Source: Mauremys mutica (taxonomy: Eukaryota > Chordata > Testudines > Geoemydidae). Taken from it: DNA of 64,000 nt. Shown in pieces: positions 44,585 to 56,460 of this stretch (the stretch's first letter is position 1; each line of letters starts with the position of its first letter). The stretch covers positions 278,424,045 through 278,488,044 of the forward strand of contig NC_059072.1 of assembly GCF_020497125.1 (NCBI RefSeq). Reading direction: 5' to 3'. The notes beneath the pieces are model-generated. The model was not told the DNA's origin, did not search any database, and saw nothing but the letters and a program-made list of their open reading frames with translations. Made by a program: the position numbers and the translations under genes.

Positions 44585-44825
44585 GGTCTTATAAGGTCTG
44601 GTCTATGCTTAAAATGTAAATTGACCTACATACATTGATCATGGGTGTGAAAAATTCACTTCCCTATGTGCCATAGTTGAACCAACCTAACCCAAAGACA
44701 TGTCTTGGTCGATGGAAGAATTCTTCCGTTGACCTATTTACCACTACTTGAGGAGGTGGATTACCAGCAGTGACTTTGATGTAGGAAGCATCTACACTAT
44801 GGAGGTATAGCAACATAGCTTAAGA
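44585..44825. repeat. Degraded DNA-transposon remnant
   Basis: 'ggtctggtctatgcttaaaa' at the left and 'catctacactatggaggta' at the right, with 'gtcgatggaagaattcttcc' inside, resemble the 'gtctacact' class of chelonian DNA elements. The ends are too decayed for a target duplication. Confidence 0.45.
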
Positions 44826-44936
44826 CAGGGATCAGCAACCTTTGGCATGTGGCCCATCAAGGAAAACCACTGGCAGGCCGGGACAGTTTGTTTACCTGCA
44901 GTGTCCACAGGTTTAGCTGATCGCAGCTCCCAGATG
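44826..44936 (+). mobile_element. hAT family A, left-end fragment
   Basis: Starts cagggatcagcaacctttgg and runs through 'gtttgtttacctgcagtgtc' to 'gcagctcccag', matching the first third of the elements at 6702 and 45207. It is then replaced abruptly by LINE-like sequence. Confidence 0.8.
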
Positions 44937-45160
44937 GAGAAAGAGATGACATAATTGAAATATTTAAACTAGCTAAGTTATTACAAAATTAAGCTTAAGA
45001 TAGTTGGACAGACCAGAACTAGAGGATTTAAGTGGAGGGAACATATGTTAAAAAAATAAGAATTTATTTTACATAATGGTGAATAAGAAAATGAACTTCC
45101 AACTGTGGTGCCAAAGTCAAATAATTTTAGTGTATGTAGAAAGAAATTAGATGATTATAA
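44937..45160 (+). pseudogene. LINE ORF2 C-terminal remnant (L2/CR1-like)
   Basis: A frame starts DDIIEIFKLAKLL and, after frame changes, ends NELPTVVPKSNNF ... CRKKLDDYNA (reading through one shift). This follows the C-terminal pattern of L2/CR1-type reverse transcriptase proteins (IEIFK ... LPxxVVxSxxxNxFKxxLD). It is short, with stops. It sits between two copies of hAT family A. Confidence 0.5.
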
Positions 45161-45206
45161 TGCATCTTCAGTGTTAAAGGGATATTAATCAAGTTTAAGC
45201 TTAGGC

Positions 45207-45502
45207 CAGGGGTCGGCAACCTCTGGCATGTGGCTCGCCAGGGTAAGCACCCTGGCGGGCCAGGCCGGTTTGTTTACCTGCCGCGGTTTGCCGTCGCAGG
45301 CCAGTGGGGGCGGCAGGAAGCGGCGTGGGCAAGGGATGTGCTGGCCGCGGGTTCCCGCCACCTCCATTGGCCTGGGATGGCAAACCACGGCCAGTGGGAG
45401 CCGCGATCGGCTGAACCTGCTGACGCAGCAGGTAAACAAACTGGCCTGGCCCGCCAGGGTGCTTACCCTGGTGAGCCACATGACAGAAGTTGCCGACCCC
45501 TG
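45207..45502. mobile_element. Non-autonomous hAT transposon, 296 bp, perfect 8-bp TSD (family A)
   Basis: The ends read caggggtcggcaacc and gttgccgacccctg, near-perfect inverted repeats, with the perfect duplication GCTTAGGC (45199-45206 and 45503-45510). Long inverted arms include 'gccagggtaagcaccctggc' and its partner near 45450. This is the best-preserved copy of family A in the window and therefore probably the youngest. Confidence 0.92.
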
Positions 45503-45510
45503 GCTTAGGC

Positions 45511-47722
45511 ATAGCCAGCTACCCCTTCTGAGGGTAAGGACTGAATGTTTCATTGTGTGTGCTTCCCCACAGATTGGCTATTTTTTTACATAGTGGTATT
45601 TTCCCCTTCATTTGGCATAACAGCAGCAACAATAAAAGATTTAAGTAGTGTTTTTAAAAGTATGCATATATAGAAAGAGAAAGAATTACATATCATTCAA
45701 TAACAAAGCTAGAACCTCTACAGGATATGCCAGAGTTAAAACAACAAACTATTCCAGAGAGGGAAGTATCATAACCTTCTTCTAGTCCTACATTATTATT
45801 TAAATCTACAATGATGTAATTATGAAAGGCCTCATAATGTATCCCATTGTGAATCCCTTGAACCATGCAGTTCTGCAATGTAGCTAAAGTATTTTCATTT
45901 AGCAAAGTGACACACATTAATTTGTACAAGTATTTTTTGTTTGAGGACATCTCTAATCAGACCCTTCAAAACAATATGACACCATTCTGGACTTCATAAG
46001 GTAAAACTCAGAAATGCTTGCTTATGTGATTGGAACAGAGGCAGCAAGGTACAAGGTCTTGTTGACCTTAGCAGCACTACAGCAGTAACGGGATGAACAT
46101 CTTTTTGAAAAATGTCATCAATGCATTATGTATAAAACAGATATGTATTCCACTTCAATGGCAGTCATGCGTGTCTTTCTGTTCCTTTGCTGTTTTTCTC
46201 AACAAAGGCAGGGAAAGTCAGTATCCATTTATTTTTGAGTTTTTCTATACAGCCAAGTTCTGCAATATTCTGCATTTTCATAATTTGTATGAGTTGCTGT
46301 AATGTGCTTGTTTGGGTCTTTCCCTCTTTCACTAGCCTACGGTGATCTTGCTGTGCCCAAATATACCTTTGTTTGAGAAGTTGAGGTGTGTAACAGGAGG
46401 AGAGAGTTGCACTCTTTCATTTTTGGATTTAATTAACATGCAAATATACTTTAGGAAGTAAACAGCTAAAAAAAAGATGTTTAATACTTCTCAGTGTAGG
46501 GTGGAATTTTCAGAAGCACTTAGCATCGGCCTAGCCCTGCTCCCATTGAAGTCAGTGAAAGTTTATCTTTGAACCTTAATGAGGGGAAATTAGTCCAACG
46601 CTGAGGGGCAGACACTCAGCTAGTGTAAATTGTCATAGCTCCATTAAAATCAAGGCTTTTGAATAGAGCACTAGTAATATCTATCTGGCTAATGAAGAGA
46701 GTTGGGGCCATAGCTTTGCTCTCACCTAGTTTCTTCCTACCCTCTTTGTGGTCACTAGTGTTGTGGGCTGCAGTCCTTGCCCTATGGACTCTCAGAACTG
46801 CATGTATGGTTGGCCCCTTCACAGCTCACAAGGAAGGGGTGAAAGTCACCCATGCAGAACCCACTACAACATAGCCCTATATTACTAGAATAGATAAAAA
46901 TTCATGTACTGGACATAATTATTAGTATATTATGGAGCGTTGGTCAGTATTCCATAATTAAATGTGCATTTTGAAATGTGCTTTAAATGGGGCAACAATT
47001 TCTGGTATTCTTTATGTGGAAGTGGTGTTTTTGTACTAAATTTCACGTCAAGTTTGTCTGTATATTGTTTGAATTTTCTATGTAATTTTTGTTTGGCCTC
47101 TTTTCACAATTTTTAATAATAATTTTTAATAATTTCACAATTATTTGATATTGGTCTCTTGCTGACATTTTTTCTGTGTCAAGCTACAATTTTTTTACAA
47201 TATTGTGTATCTACATATACATTGGCAGAAAGATGACTCTTGAGTAAATGTGACACTATAGGTAGTTTTTAAAAGATGTATTTAGAAGTAAGGGCAATTT
47301 TGCCGTTGTCATACCTGAAAATGTGCCCATCAGGACAGGCTAGCAGATAAAAATGTCTCTGTTGCAGTGTGCCATTTTTTGTATTCATGGGATTCTACAA
47401 GTAGCTCACAGTGATGGAAGGGTTCTTCTGATGAGGGAGTCTGGGACAGGAGGGAGAGATTATGGTTGGAGGCTATTGATTGGTGAGGTGGTTTGAGAAC
47501 TTTCACATAATAGGTAGCCAATGCACATATTTTATGTCCAGATGATCTCTGACAAAGAAACATCTACTTTGACATACAGAAGTATGGCTGGGGAGACACT
47601 GTTTGTTTTGGCAGTGCTCAGTCTGGTTTTCATTAATTCCCTGCTCTTCCCCTCACCCCCTCCATCCTCCTCCGCATTCATTTCCCCTGCTGGAGAAGTC
47701 ACTGCTGACATGTTGATGTTTG
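45511..47722. other. Intergenic, no gene seen
   Basis: AT-rich. Around 46500-46560, 'gtggaattttcagaagcact' and 'tcccattgaagtcagtg' are a half-copy of the palindromic element at 25964. Otherwise I see nothing specific. Confidence 0.45.
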
Positions 47723-47730
47723 ACATAGGA

Positions 47731-48140
47731 CAGTGGCTCTCAACATTTCCAGACTACTTTACCCCTTTCAGGAGTCTGATTGGTCTTGCGTACCCCCAAG
47801 TTTCACCTCACTTAAAGACTATTTACTTACAAAACCAGACATAAAAGTGCAAAAGTGTCACAGCACACTATTACTGAAAATTTGCTTAATTTCTCATTTT
47901 ACCATATAATTATAAAATAAATCAATTGGACTATAAATATTGTACTTACATTTCAGTATATAGTATATAGAGCAGTATAAACAACTCATTGTCTGTATGA
48001 AATTTTAGTTTATACTAACTTTGCTAGTGCTTTTTATATAGCCTGTTGGAAAACTAGGCAAGTATTAAGATGAGTTGATGTACTCCTTGGAGACCTCTGT
48101 ATACCCCCGGGGGTACACTACCCCTGGTTGAGAACCTCTG
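47731..48140. mobile_element. hAT transposon, 410 bp, imperfect TSD (family E)
   Basis: The left end cagtggctctcaacattt and right end tggttgagaacctctg are inverted hAT-type termini. The flanks acatagga and acagaaga match at 6 of 8 positions. The interior is AT-rich, with 'gcgtacccccaag' near the left mirrored by 'tacccccgggggtacac' near the right. The same terminus type is found at 52716. Confidence 0.8.
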
Positions 48141-48708
48141 ACAGAAGATCATTTTTGAGAAAGTGAATGATTATTTCATAGAGACCAGGATCTTCATGAA
48201 AGCCACCAATTAGCTAAAGGAAAATGGAAGAGGTGTGGACGTTGGATCCAGTGTCAGTGTATAATAAAACAACAACTTCAAATTTTCAAGATTTTCTTTT
48301 CAACAGTGAAATCTAAAACATGATTTTGTTTTAAATGAAACCTGAAAAGCTAGAGCATCTACATGACATCAAAAGCTCAAGCATCTATATGACATCCTGA
48401 GCTGTCCAGAGTGCTTTCAGTGCTCTGTCTTTCTAAATACATAGAAACATTATGTAGGGTATCATTTAAGGTTGTCTCACACAAATACCTAATACAAAAC
48501 TTTTAAAGCAAAGAAATGAAAGGGCAAACTATTGTACAATAGGCACCCTTAACGTCTCCCCTAAGACATACACATTTTACCATTAGATCAAATATCATAC
48601 TATATATCGGGTTGATTTAGGGAACCGGATGCTGGAAGGTGTCTCTGATTCCTCTGTATTCCAAAGGGTGAAAAACATGCTCTCTAATATCTGTTTTATC
48701 TAGACTGT
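48141..48708. other. Intergenic, no gene seen
   Basis: AT-rich; nothing specific recognised. Confidence 0.45.
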
Positions 48709-49125
48709 GACAGGGTGTACTTGACCTGCACAGGAAATGAAGGGGTTAAACTAGTACTCTTGGCAGCAGCACCCCTACTGGGCATACTCCAACTGCTGCA
48801 GTACAAAAGGGAGCAACTCAGCTCAGTCTGGTCTGACTGATGAAGAGCAAGGACACACCTCTCTGTGCTAGCTGAGGAGCAGCCAGCAGCCGAGGCTGCG
48901 AGAGTGGGGGACCCAGTGGAGCAGGGAGGGCCCAGGTCCAGCTGTCCAGTGGCTCTCCCACTTTGGGCGGCAGCCAACCAAACCCTCTTCCATTGACTTT
49001 GGCCATTCGGCTGCACTTCTCCACAAATGAGGAGAGCCCTATTTGTGCCATTGAGCCACACAGCCCTCAGGCTACCACGCCATTGACCCACCCCAAGGGT
49101 GATGGGGTGTACTTGCCCCATGACA
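48709..49125. repeat. Unclassified GC-richer repeat with terminal direct repeat
   Basis: 'gggtgtacttg' appears near 48713 and again near 49105, bracketing about 400 bases of GC-richer text. The block ends 'gccccatgacaaag'. This could be an LTR-like or composite repeat. A 158-codon open frame on the minus strand has no recognisable domain. Confidence 0.35.
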
Positions 49126-50925
49126 AAGACAATAGTTGAAAATCTTACATTATTATGGCGAGAACAATACAAGAACCCCTTTTAGTTGTTTGTTACAAAA
49201 CGTACAAGTAGCTTGATGCATGTTTGAGGTTTACAGGAGTAAATCTGGTTCCTTTGCTTGAAACCTTTTTTTTATGAGTACTTTGATGTTGTGAAAAGAA
49301 AACTGTGTCAGATTTATCCTGATGAAATTCTAGAAAACCAATTAAAACTGCTCAGTCAATTAGCATGCTAGTACAATGAATATGAGCCATCCAGGAAAGA
49401 GTAGCTTCCAGTGCCACACTAGCAGCCTTACTGGGTCCATCAGGTGGAAGATGGATAGCACCTCAGCTCAAACAGCTTATCACCAGGTACATGGAGGTCG
49501 GGGGCCCATTAATGGGCCATTACTTTGATACTGACATATAGCAGCAAGCTGTAGCTGGCCTTTTCATTGATGTGCAAAGGGAAAGAAGTTGTGATTTGCT
49601 TTTCCTCCTTTGTAACACTGTCCAAAAACCACAACTGAAGTCTCAGTATTCCCCGAACACAGAGATTACTCTCTGCCAGTACCCCCTGGCACAAAAGGGA
49701 CTCCAAATGGGGTAGGGATGTGTAAGAAAGGGGCAGAACAATGCTTTTTTCCCTTCCCTTCATCGTCTTCAGAAACTACTTGAACTGGTTAGCTCTAGAA
49801 AGGAGTAATATAGCTTGCTAAGGGACAACACAGTGGCTGTGCTCCCCAGCATAATCAGGAGGCATGGCAAATTCAGGAGGAGCTCTCCTTGGTAAGAATG
49901 GCTCTATATACAATGCAATCCTTAATTTGTCATCATTTGGCTATGCTGAGAGGAACCGAAGCCACCCAAAAAGTGCTGGTTTCACATATCAATATTTGGT
50001 GGGTTAATCTGTCAAACGGCTCTCCTTCTCCCAACCTTCACATGGTTTCCCCATGCAAAAAAATCTATTTCCTCACTGTTTTTGCAGGGATTAGGATTTC
50101 CCCAGAAGACAATGCTTAATGTGTCAGGGCTTGCTAGGGCTGAGCCTCAGCATCTTTAGGCTTGGCAGTTCATAGCCCCAGCATGTCTGGGCTTGCCACA
50201 TCAGTTATGAAAGTAAAAAAAAAAATTGCTTGAGGCCCGGCATCTCTTTCATTACAAATTAAGCACTGCATTAGGAGAAAATTCATTTAATTAAAACTTG
50301 AAATGTACTTCTCTTTGAAGATGTGTAGTTTACTGTAATAAGAATTGGACTGTTCATTCCACTTTCTGGTGTTAAAACTGTGACTCCATCACAGAAAAAC
50401 ATAATTAGTGCACATACAAAAATCCTGATGGCATAGATTCTACAAAGCAGCAGCTTAATTAGAATAGTTCCTTCACCTCAATAAAGTGCGAAGTGGATGC
50501 TTTGATTGTGGATCAGCCACTTAGTTTGAATTCTGTGGGTCACTTTGGGCCTACTAATTTATCTGGTGGATGGAAGATTTAACAGGACCTATTAAGGTGG
50601 GATAAAATATGCAATCTAATTAAATATGTAACATAGCATGAAATGAGTCAACACTGTCTGTGAGATCACTTCTGAAATGATGAAATTAACTAAATTAAAA
50701 ATTCCTTATTGTTATAAATGATATTTTATTTGCAAAAACCCAACTGCTTGATTGCTTTGGCCATTAGCTGGGACATAGATGTATTAATGTGACAGGCCAG
50801 GAGAGCCATCTTTTACTTTAGCACAATTTTGGAAATATAATCTGAATTGAATCAGTTGTCTTTGCATTACAATAAAATGAAATTTGACTGGTGAAAAGGC
50901 CAAAGCTGATGTAGAGTAAAGAATA
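49126..50925. other. Intergenic, no gene seen
   Basis: AT-rich with short ORFs lacking domains. From about 50120, 'gcttgctagggctgagcctc' and 'catgtctgggcttgcc' form a weak local duplication. Confidence 0.45.
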
Positions 50926-50927
50926 CT

Positions 50928-51105
50928 GTGGGTCGAGGGATGTGCTGGCTGCTACTTCCTGCAGCCCCCATTGGCCTGGAATGGCGAACCACAGCTAGTG
51001 GGAGATGCAATCAGCTGAACCTGAAGCTGCTGCAGGTAAACAAACTGTTCCAGCCTGCCAGCAGATTTCCCTCATGGGCCGCATGCCAAAGGTTGAGGAT
51101 CCCTG
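50928..51105. mobile_element. hAT family A, right-half fragment
   Basis: 'gcagcccccattggcctgga', 'aggtaaacaaactgttccag' and the terminus 'ggttgaggatccctg' match the right half of the elements at 6702 and 45207. The left half is missing. Confidence 0.8.
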
Positions 51106-52254
51106 ATCCAGACAGTCCCTTCATTTTGTCACCACTAGTATAGGCAGCAGAATACCTGGAATGTGCTTTTATTTTTTGTTTATTTGAGTTAATAAGGGTC
51201 TGTCTTGTTCAGACTCAGGAGAAGCTTAATGCTATTTTTATTCATCTGGTATATCCTTCATGGAGAATGGTCTGTATTTGTCTAATCTGGTAATAAGACA
51301 ATTTTGCTTGGTTTCGGTTACCAAAACTAGAGCCTGTTTTCCAATTGGTCTGATGCAAGGAATATTCCATTTAATTCTGTCCTGATATGAATATTCAGTA
51401 TCCACAGTGCAGAGAAAAAAATAATGCATCATTTCTTTGTGAAATAATTGTTCAAAAGCCTTTGAATCTATTTGATAATATCAAGTAGTTTGTTTTATAG
51501 CATATAATAGCTTTTTTCCTAGAGTCAGTTAGTCTTTTCTTCTGTTGCTGCAACGAATAGTAACAAAATATTTTGCAGCATTCTGGCACCTGCATGAGAC
51601 TATGACTTATTAATATGCTAATGAGACTGCAACCAGAACTGGCACTAGTTCAGCCCTTGCACACAATTAGCATTCAAGTAACTAGCACTGCTGTGAGACC
51701 ATCTATGGAAAGTAGAAATTTAGATTGATTAATTCACTGTAATACAATTCCATTAACAAATAAAACAGACTTAAGAAAAAAGTCTCTTGTGCCAACACAG
51801 TTAGCATCATTTTAATCCCTTTTGGTTTAAAATCTTTGGAAGATTATCTCTCCTCTTAAATATTTAGGATTATTAAAGTTGATACTTTCACCACTTCATG
51901 TTGTTTAGTGATGGAAAAGAGCATCTCCTGATCATTGTCTTTAGGACATTTAGTAATCCATTTAGTAATGTCTAGACTGCTTCTGCTCCATAATATTCAT
52001 GCACTCAAAAGGGATAAATACTGAAAATCAGTTCCTTTAAATGCCACCAGAAGTGTCTTCTGGAACAGCATCATAACACCTGGAATTTATTTCTTCAGTA
52101 TTGGGGATGCTGTGCTGTCTGCAAATTAGCTCCTGGGAGTGGAAATCAGGATTCCTGGGCTCTATTCTCAGCTCTGTCATTGACTTACTGCTCCAGTCAC
52201 TTGAGCTAAAAATGTCAAACCTGGATACTTAAAGTTATGTGCCTGAGATAAAAT
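51106..52254. other. Intergenic; old MIR-like fragment
   Basis: 'gtggaaatcaggattcctgg' and 'gctctgtcattgacttactg' at about 52139-52195 follow the MIR core. An octamer-like ATGCTAAT lies at 51616. No gene seen. Confidence 0.4.
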
Positions 52255-52460
52255 TTTCAAAAGTACCTAGGTGATCTAGAAGCCTTAATTTTACCCCTAA
52301 ATTTATAGTTAGACACCTAAATAAAAGTGGCCTGAAATTTCCAGAGGTGACAATGCCCACAGTGCCCATAAACTTAAATGGGAGTTGCAGCTGCTCAGAA
52401 ACTCAGGCCACTGTTTTCTTAGGTCCCTAACTTTAGAGACAGATATTTGAAAAAAATTGC
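52255..52460. repeat. MITE-like inverted repeat, second copy
   Basis: 'gacacctaaataaaagtggc' and 'ggccactgttttcttaggtc' are inverted relatives around 'ccagaggtgacaatgcc' and 'gctgctcag'. Same family as 44340-44525. Confidence 0.6.
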
Positions 52461-52715
52461 CCTTACCTCTAAAGGCTGCTCGGTAAGTACAAATAAGAAT
52501 GGCATTGTAGCATAGAAATGGATGTGGCTTCACGTAGACAGTGAGTGCTGTAGCAGCATCGGGGTCAAAATACCATCTAGGAGCTATCCACCTCTGACAG
52601 GAAATTTGTTAACTGAAAGCACACTAATGTTCCCTAGGTATTCATGGCATCTCCTATAGATTCCCCCCCTCCCCCCGATTTCCATCCAAATGAGAATTTG
52701 ATGACAGTCATATAA

Positions 52716-53047
52716 CAGTGGTTCTCAACCTTTTTCTTTCTGAGGCCGCCCCAACATGCCATAATAACTGGTTTTGGCATATAAAAGCCAGGCTGGCATT
52801 AGGGGATAGCAAGTAGTGCAACTACCTGGGGCCTCATGCCTTAGGGTCCCCCACAAAGCTACATTGCTCAGGCTTTTGCTTCAGTCCCGGGTGGTGGGGC
52901 TGAGGGCCCAGGCTTCAAACCCATGTGACAGGGCTTCAACTTTGTGCCCTTGGCCCCAGCGCTTCTAATGCTGGCCCTGTTTGGTGGCCCTCCTGAAATC
53001 TGCTGGTGGCCCCCTGAGGGCCTCGGACCCCTGATTGAGAACCACTG
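52716..53047. mobile_element. Non-autonomous hAT transposon, 332 bp, perfect 8-bp TSD (family E)
   Basis: The ends read cagtggttctcaaccttt and tgattgagaaccactg, with 14 bases inverted exactly, flanked by the perfect duplication TCATATAA (52708-52715 and 53048-53055). The interior is GC-rich and has no transposase. Confidence 0.92.
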
Positions 53048-53090
53048 TCATATAACCACTGGGAGGACTTGCAAGTGCTTTCCAGGGTAA

Positions 53091-53467
53091 GATTAAAATT
53101 CAAAATGATGTGGACAAACCAGAGAAATGGTCTGAAGTAAATAAGATAAAATTCAATAAGGACAAATGCAAAGTACTCCATTTAGGAAGGAACAATCAGT
53201 TGCACATATGCAAAATGAGAAATGACTGCATAGGAAGGAGTACTGCAGAAAAGGATCTTGGGGTCATAGTGGATCACAAGTTAAATATGAATCAACAGTG
53301 TAACACTGTTGCAAAAAAAGCAAACATCATTCTGGGATGCATTAGCAGGAGTGTTGTAAGCAAGACATGAGAAGTAATCCTTCCACTCTATTCTGCACTG
53401 ATTAGGAATATTGCATCCAGTTCCGTGTGCCACATTTAGGGAAAGAGGTGGACAAAAATATCAAAGA
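53091..53467 (+). mobile_element. CR1 LINE fragment, ORF2 C-terminal part
   Basis: The frame reads NKIKFNKDKCKVLHLGRNNQ, STAEKDLGVIVDHKLNMNQQ and ILGCISRSVVSKT. This is the conserved CR1 C-terminal block that also occurs at 15507-15660, and the sequence continues past a stop as QFRVPHLGKEVDK. Both ends are truncated, and no 3' tail repeat is present. It is a dead fragment. Confidence 0.85.
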
Positions 53468-56460
53468 GTGGAGGGCTAGCTAGTTTTTTCATGCAGGTTC
53501 CTGCTTATATAGGGCCTGGGAATCATCATTTATATTCAAACACCTAGTCTTACTCTGTCTATATCAAATTTCCTCACCCTCATAATATTGGGGTGCCTTT
53601 ACCTTATAGGCTAGCCTATTTACTCATTACCAGCTAGACATCTGCCAATGATCCTAAAATATCCAAGTTTAGTATCAGTTCAGTATTCCTGTGGTCGCAT
53701 AGTCTGATTTTATGCCAACTTTTCTCTTAAGCAAGCTATTCCCAGTTCCCCAAGATCTAGTTGGGTTATCTATGCTAAAGGTCATAGGCCTATCTCACTT
53801 ATGCCAACTAATTTAAGGCTGCAGGCCTGTAGGTTCCTTGCATTACTGCTAAGTAAAATGAGGCTAAGTTGGCACTAAAAGCTACAAGTCTCACACAATA
53901 CATGTCCCTCCTGGAACCTGGTCTGGTTTCTTCAGTTCCAGTAGGCATTCAGGATAACTTATTTATTTCAATTTATATAGAAAAAGACAAAGAAAAAAAT
54001 AATCAATCACATTTTCTAGGTGCTTTTGACAAATCTTTCAAATGAGAGCTCACTGAGTGACTTTGCACAGTATTTTTAATCAACCAAAAGATTAGTCTTC
54101 CAAAAATAACGCCCCATCTATCTGTCTTTTCCCCTGAAACTCAAGCCAACTAATTCATGTTGCAGCACACCTGAAGGTCAACAGACTAGGTCTCTTTCTG
54201 ACCCGGAATGGGAATAAGTTTTAAAGTGAAGGGGCCCTATCAGCAAATACCCTCTTGTAGCCTTTAAGTCAATGGAGTTCCAGCTTGAGTTCTTCTGCTC
54301 ATCACAACTGAAGTAGTATTAAGTGGGGAGAGACTATCACTATATTAGTCCCTTGACAAAGAATCAGAAAGAGTTGTCTGGCCAGCCTGCACTGGGTAGG
54401 TAGTATTTGAGGCATCAGATACCATTTTAAATGAAGAACATTTACAAGTCTGGCATATGCAACTATTCAAATTGCTAGTCTGTGAAATTGCATTTCTGAA
54501 CGATATGCAGAATTGCACAGCTGCCACTAGCAGGTTTTGTCTGAAAATATCATATTTTCTGTAGAGGAGGGGAAAGGGATGTTCATTAAGGGCTAAATCC
54601 TCCCTCCTCCCCTCTGTGCAAAGCTTTAATAAATTGAATTGTTGCAAAGATTTCCTGCTGGGACAGGGAAGGGCCAGAATCCTTCTTACTTCATCAAGTA
54701 CTAGCAAAGCTACACTGGAGCTGTAAAGGGTCTGTGTCACAATGGCTTGAGACCAGTCAATGTGTCAATCTTCAGCCTCTCTAGTCCCCAAATTCACCAT
54801 GAGTGGTAGCAAAGTGAGGTCTAGCATGCACCAGTACTCTGTGCGGCCTCTCCACATCTGGGATTCCCCACCCGTAGGATCAAATGTGGCATTCAGCTAC
54901 TGGCTTGAATAATGGGGCAGTATGGATCTGCTCTGCTTGAGCTCAGAGGGTTTGTGTCTCAAGAAGGTACCAGTGTTGTATAAGTCTCTTTGCCCCTCCA
55001 CTCCAGATGAATGATGTTTCCAGAAAGAAGGTGGGGAGGAGGAGAGGGGGCGGGACTTCTTCAGAATGCCTTGCAATGGTGACTTAGTAAACAGTGTATG
55101 TGAATATGTTCATAAAAGGATCTGCATGTGATAGATGACAATATAAAAACTACCATCTTGGAAGAGACAATTGCATGTGGAAGGAGAAAGATGCAGCTCT
55201 CATCAGCACCATGGATTTATATTTTTAATTTATTTTTTTCTTTGCTTTATTCCTTATGATAATGGCACAGAAGATTCAGAGGTGACATGCACAACCATAA
55301 ATGTGAGAGCCAAGGAAATAAATCAAAAACAGCAGAAAGATTCCTTTCAGCCCCAAATGCTTTATACAAAACAAGCGTGACCATGAGCTCAGCCGAGGAT
55401 TTAAAGTATTCATCCCTTTCAGCCATATATTTGGCTCCTTCAAATGTAGTTTTTTTTGGTTTTTTGTTTTTACTTTCTGCTGCAAGGTTTTTGAAAAAAA
55501 AAAGACTAAGCATGCAGCTGCTGCAGCAGAGGCTGGTCAATTGAAGCACTTGTCATTGTGGAGGGTTTCTGAAATAAACAGCAGGGAGGATTCAATATCC
55601 ATGGCATATTCATACTGGGTCCCAGTTAGAAATCAACAAAATCCTAGGTAGGTGAAACATAAGCATGGGAAGCCTGGCATCAAAGATCAAGATGAAATTT
55701 TGCAAGTTCTTATAAAAATGAAAGATCTAGTTGACAATGGAAACAAGATCTCCTTTCCTCTCCTTCCTTGACTCCTCACAGCAAAACAGGAAAAAAAAAA
55801 AGGAAGACCTTACCTCTAATTAAAGATGAGAAAAAAGGAAGCATAGACATAATGGTGCATCTGCTGGTCGTAGTCAAATAAATCAGTCATGTAGATGTGT
55901 TTCACCATCTATAAAAAGTAAAGAAGGGACATTTCACTTTATAATGCTGAGATTAAATTTCCAATCTGGAGATAAGGCTCCAGTTACTAAACACTATCTG
56001 CTTATCTTTATAATTCTGTTTTTTTTACTTCTTTTATCAGGTTCACAAAGATGTTCAAAATAAAATCTCACAAATTAGATCTGAATCTCTACATCAATAA
56101 AAATAAGGTTATTCAAAGGGCATCAACTTAATTACATGATATCATTTATTTTAAGTTATATGAACTTTTAACACTAAGTTTCTCCGAAGAAGAAATTTGA
56201 TTGTGTGTTAGATAAGGGGCAAACATTTCTTGATGGTCAGATAGTAAGATTATGCATGAACATCCTTTTCTAAAAATAGAACATGCAGATGCACTTAAAA
56301 AATAGAACAGAACTAAAAATCCCTAACACCTCTGCTTGAGAATGCAGATATGAAGGTATAATGCCATGCTTGTGTTTACATATGTATTTGCTGAACCTGC
56401 ACTCTCAGATTAGATATTTGCAAGTGGAAATGGCCACTTAGATATGTACAGTAGAAATAG
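53468..56460. other. Intergenic, no gene seen
   Basis: Mixed composition, with no recognised domain in any frame. Purine- and T-rich runs occur near 55440 and 55790. Nothing specific. Confidence 0.45.

Noticed and set aside
48696..49172. 158-codon minus-strand ORF
   Set aside because: It lies within an unclassified GC-richer repeat and has no recognisable domain.
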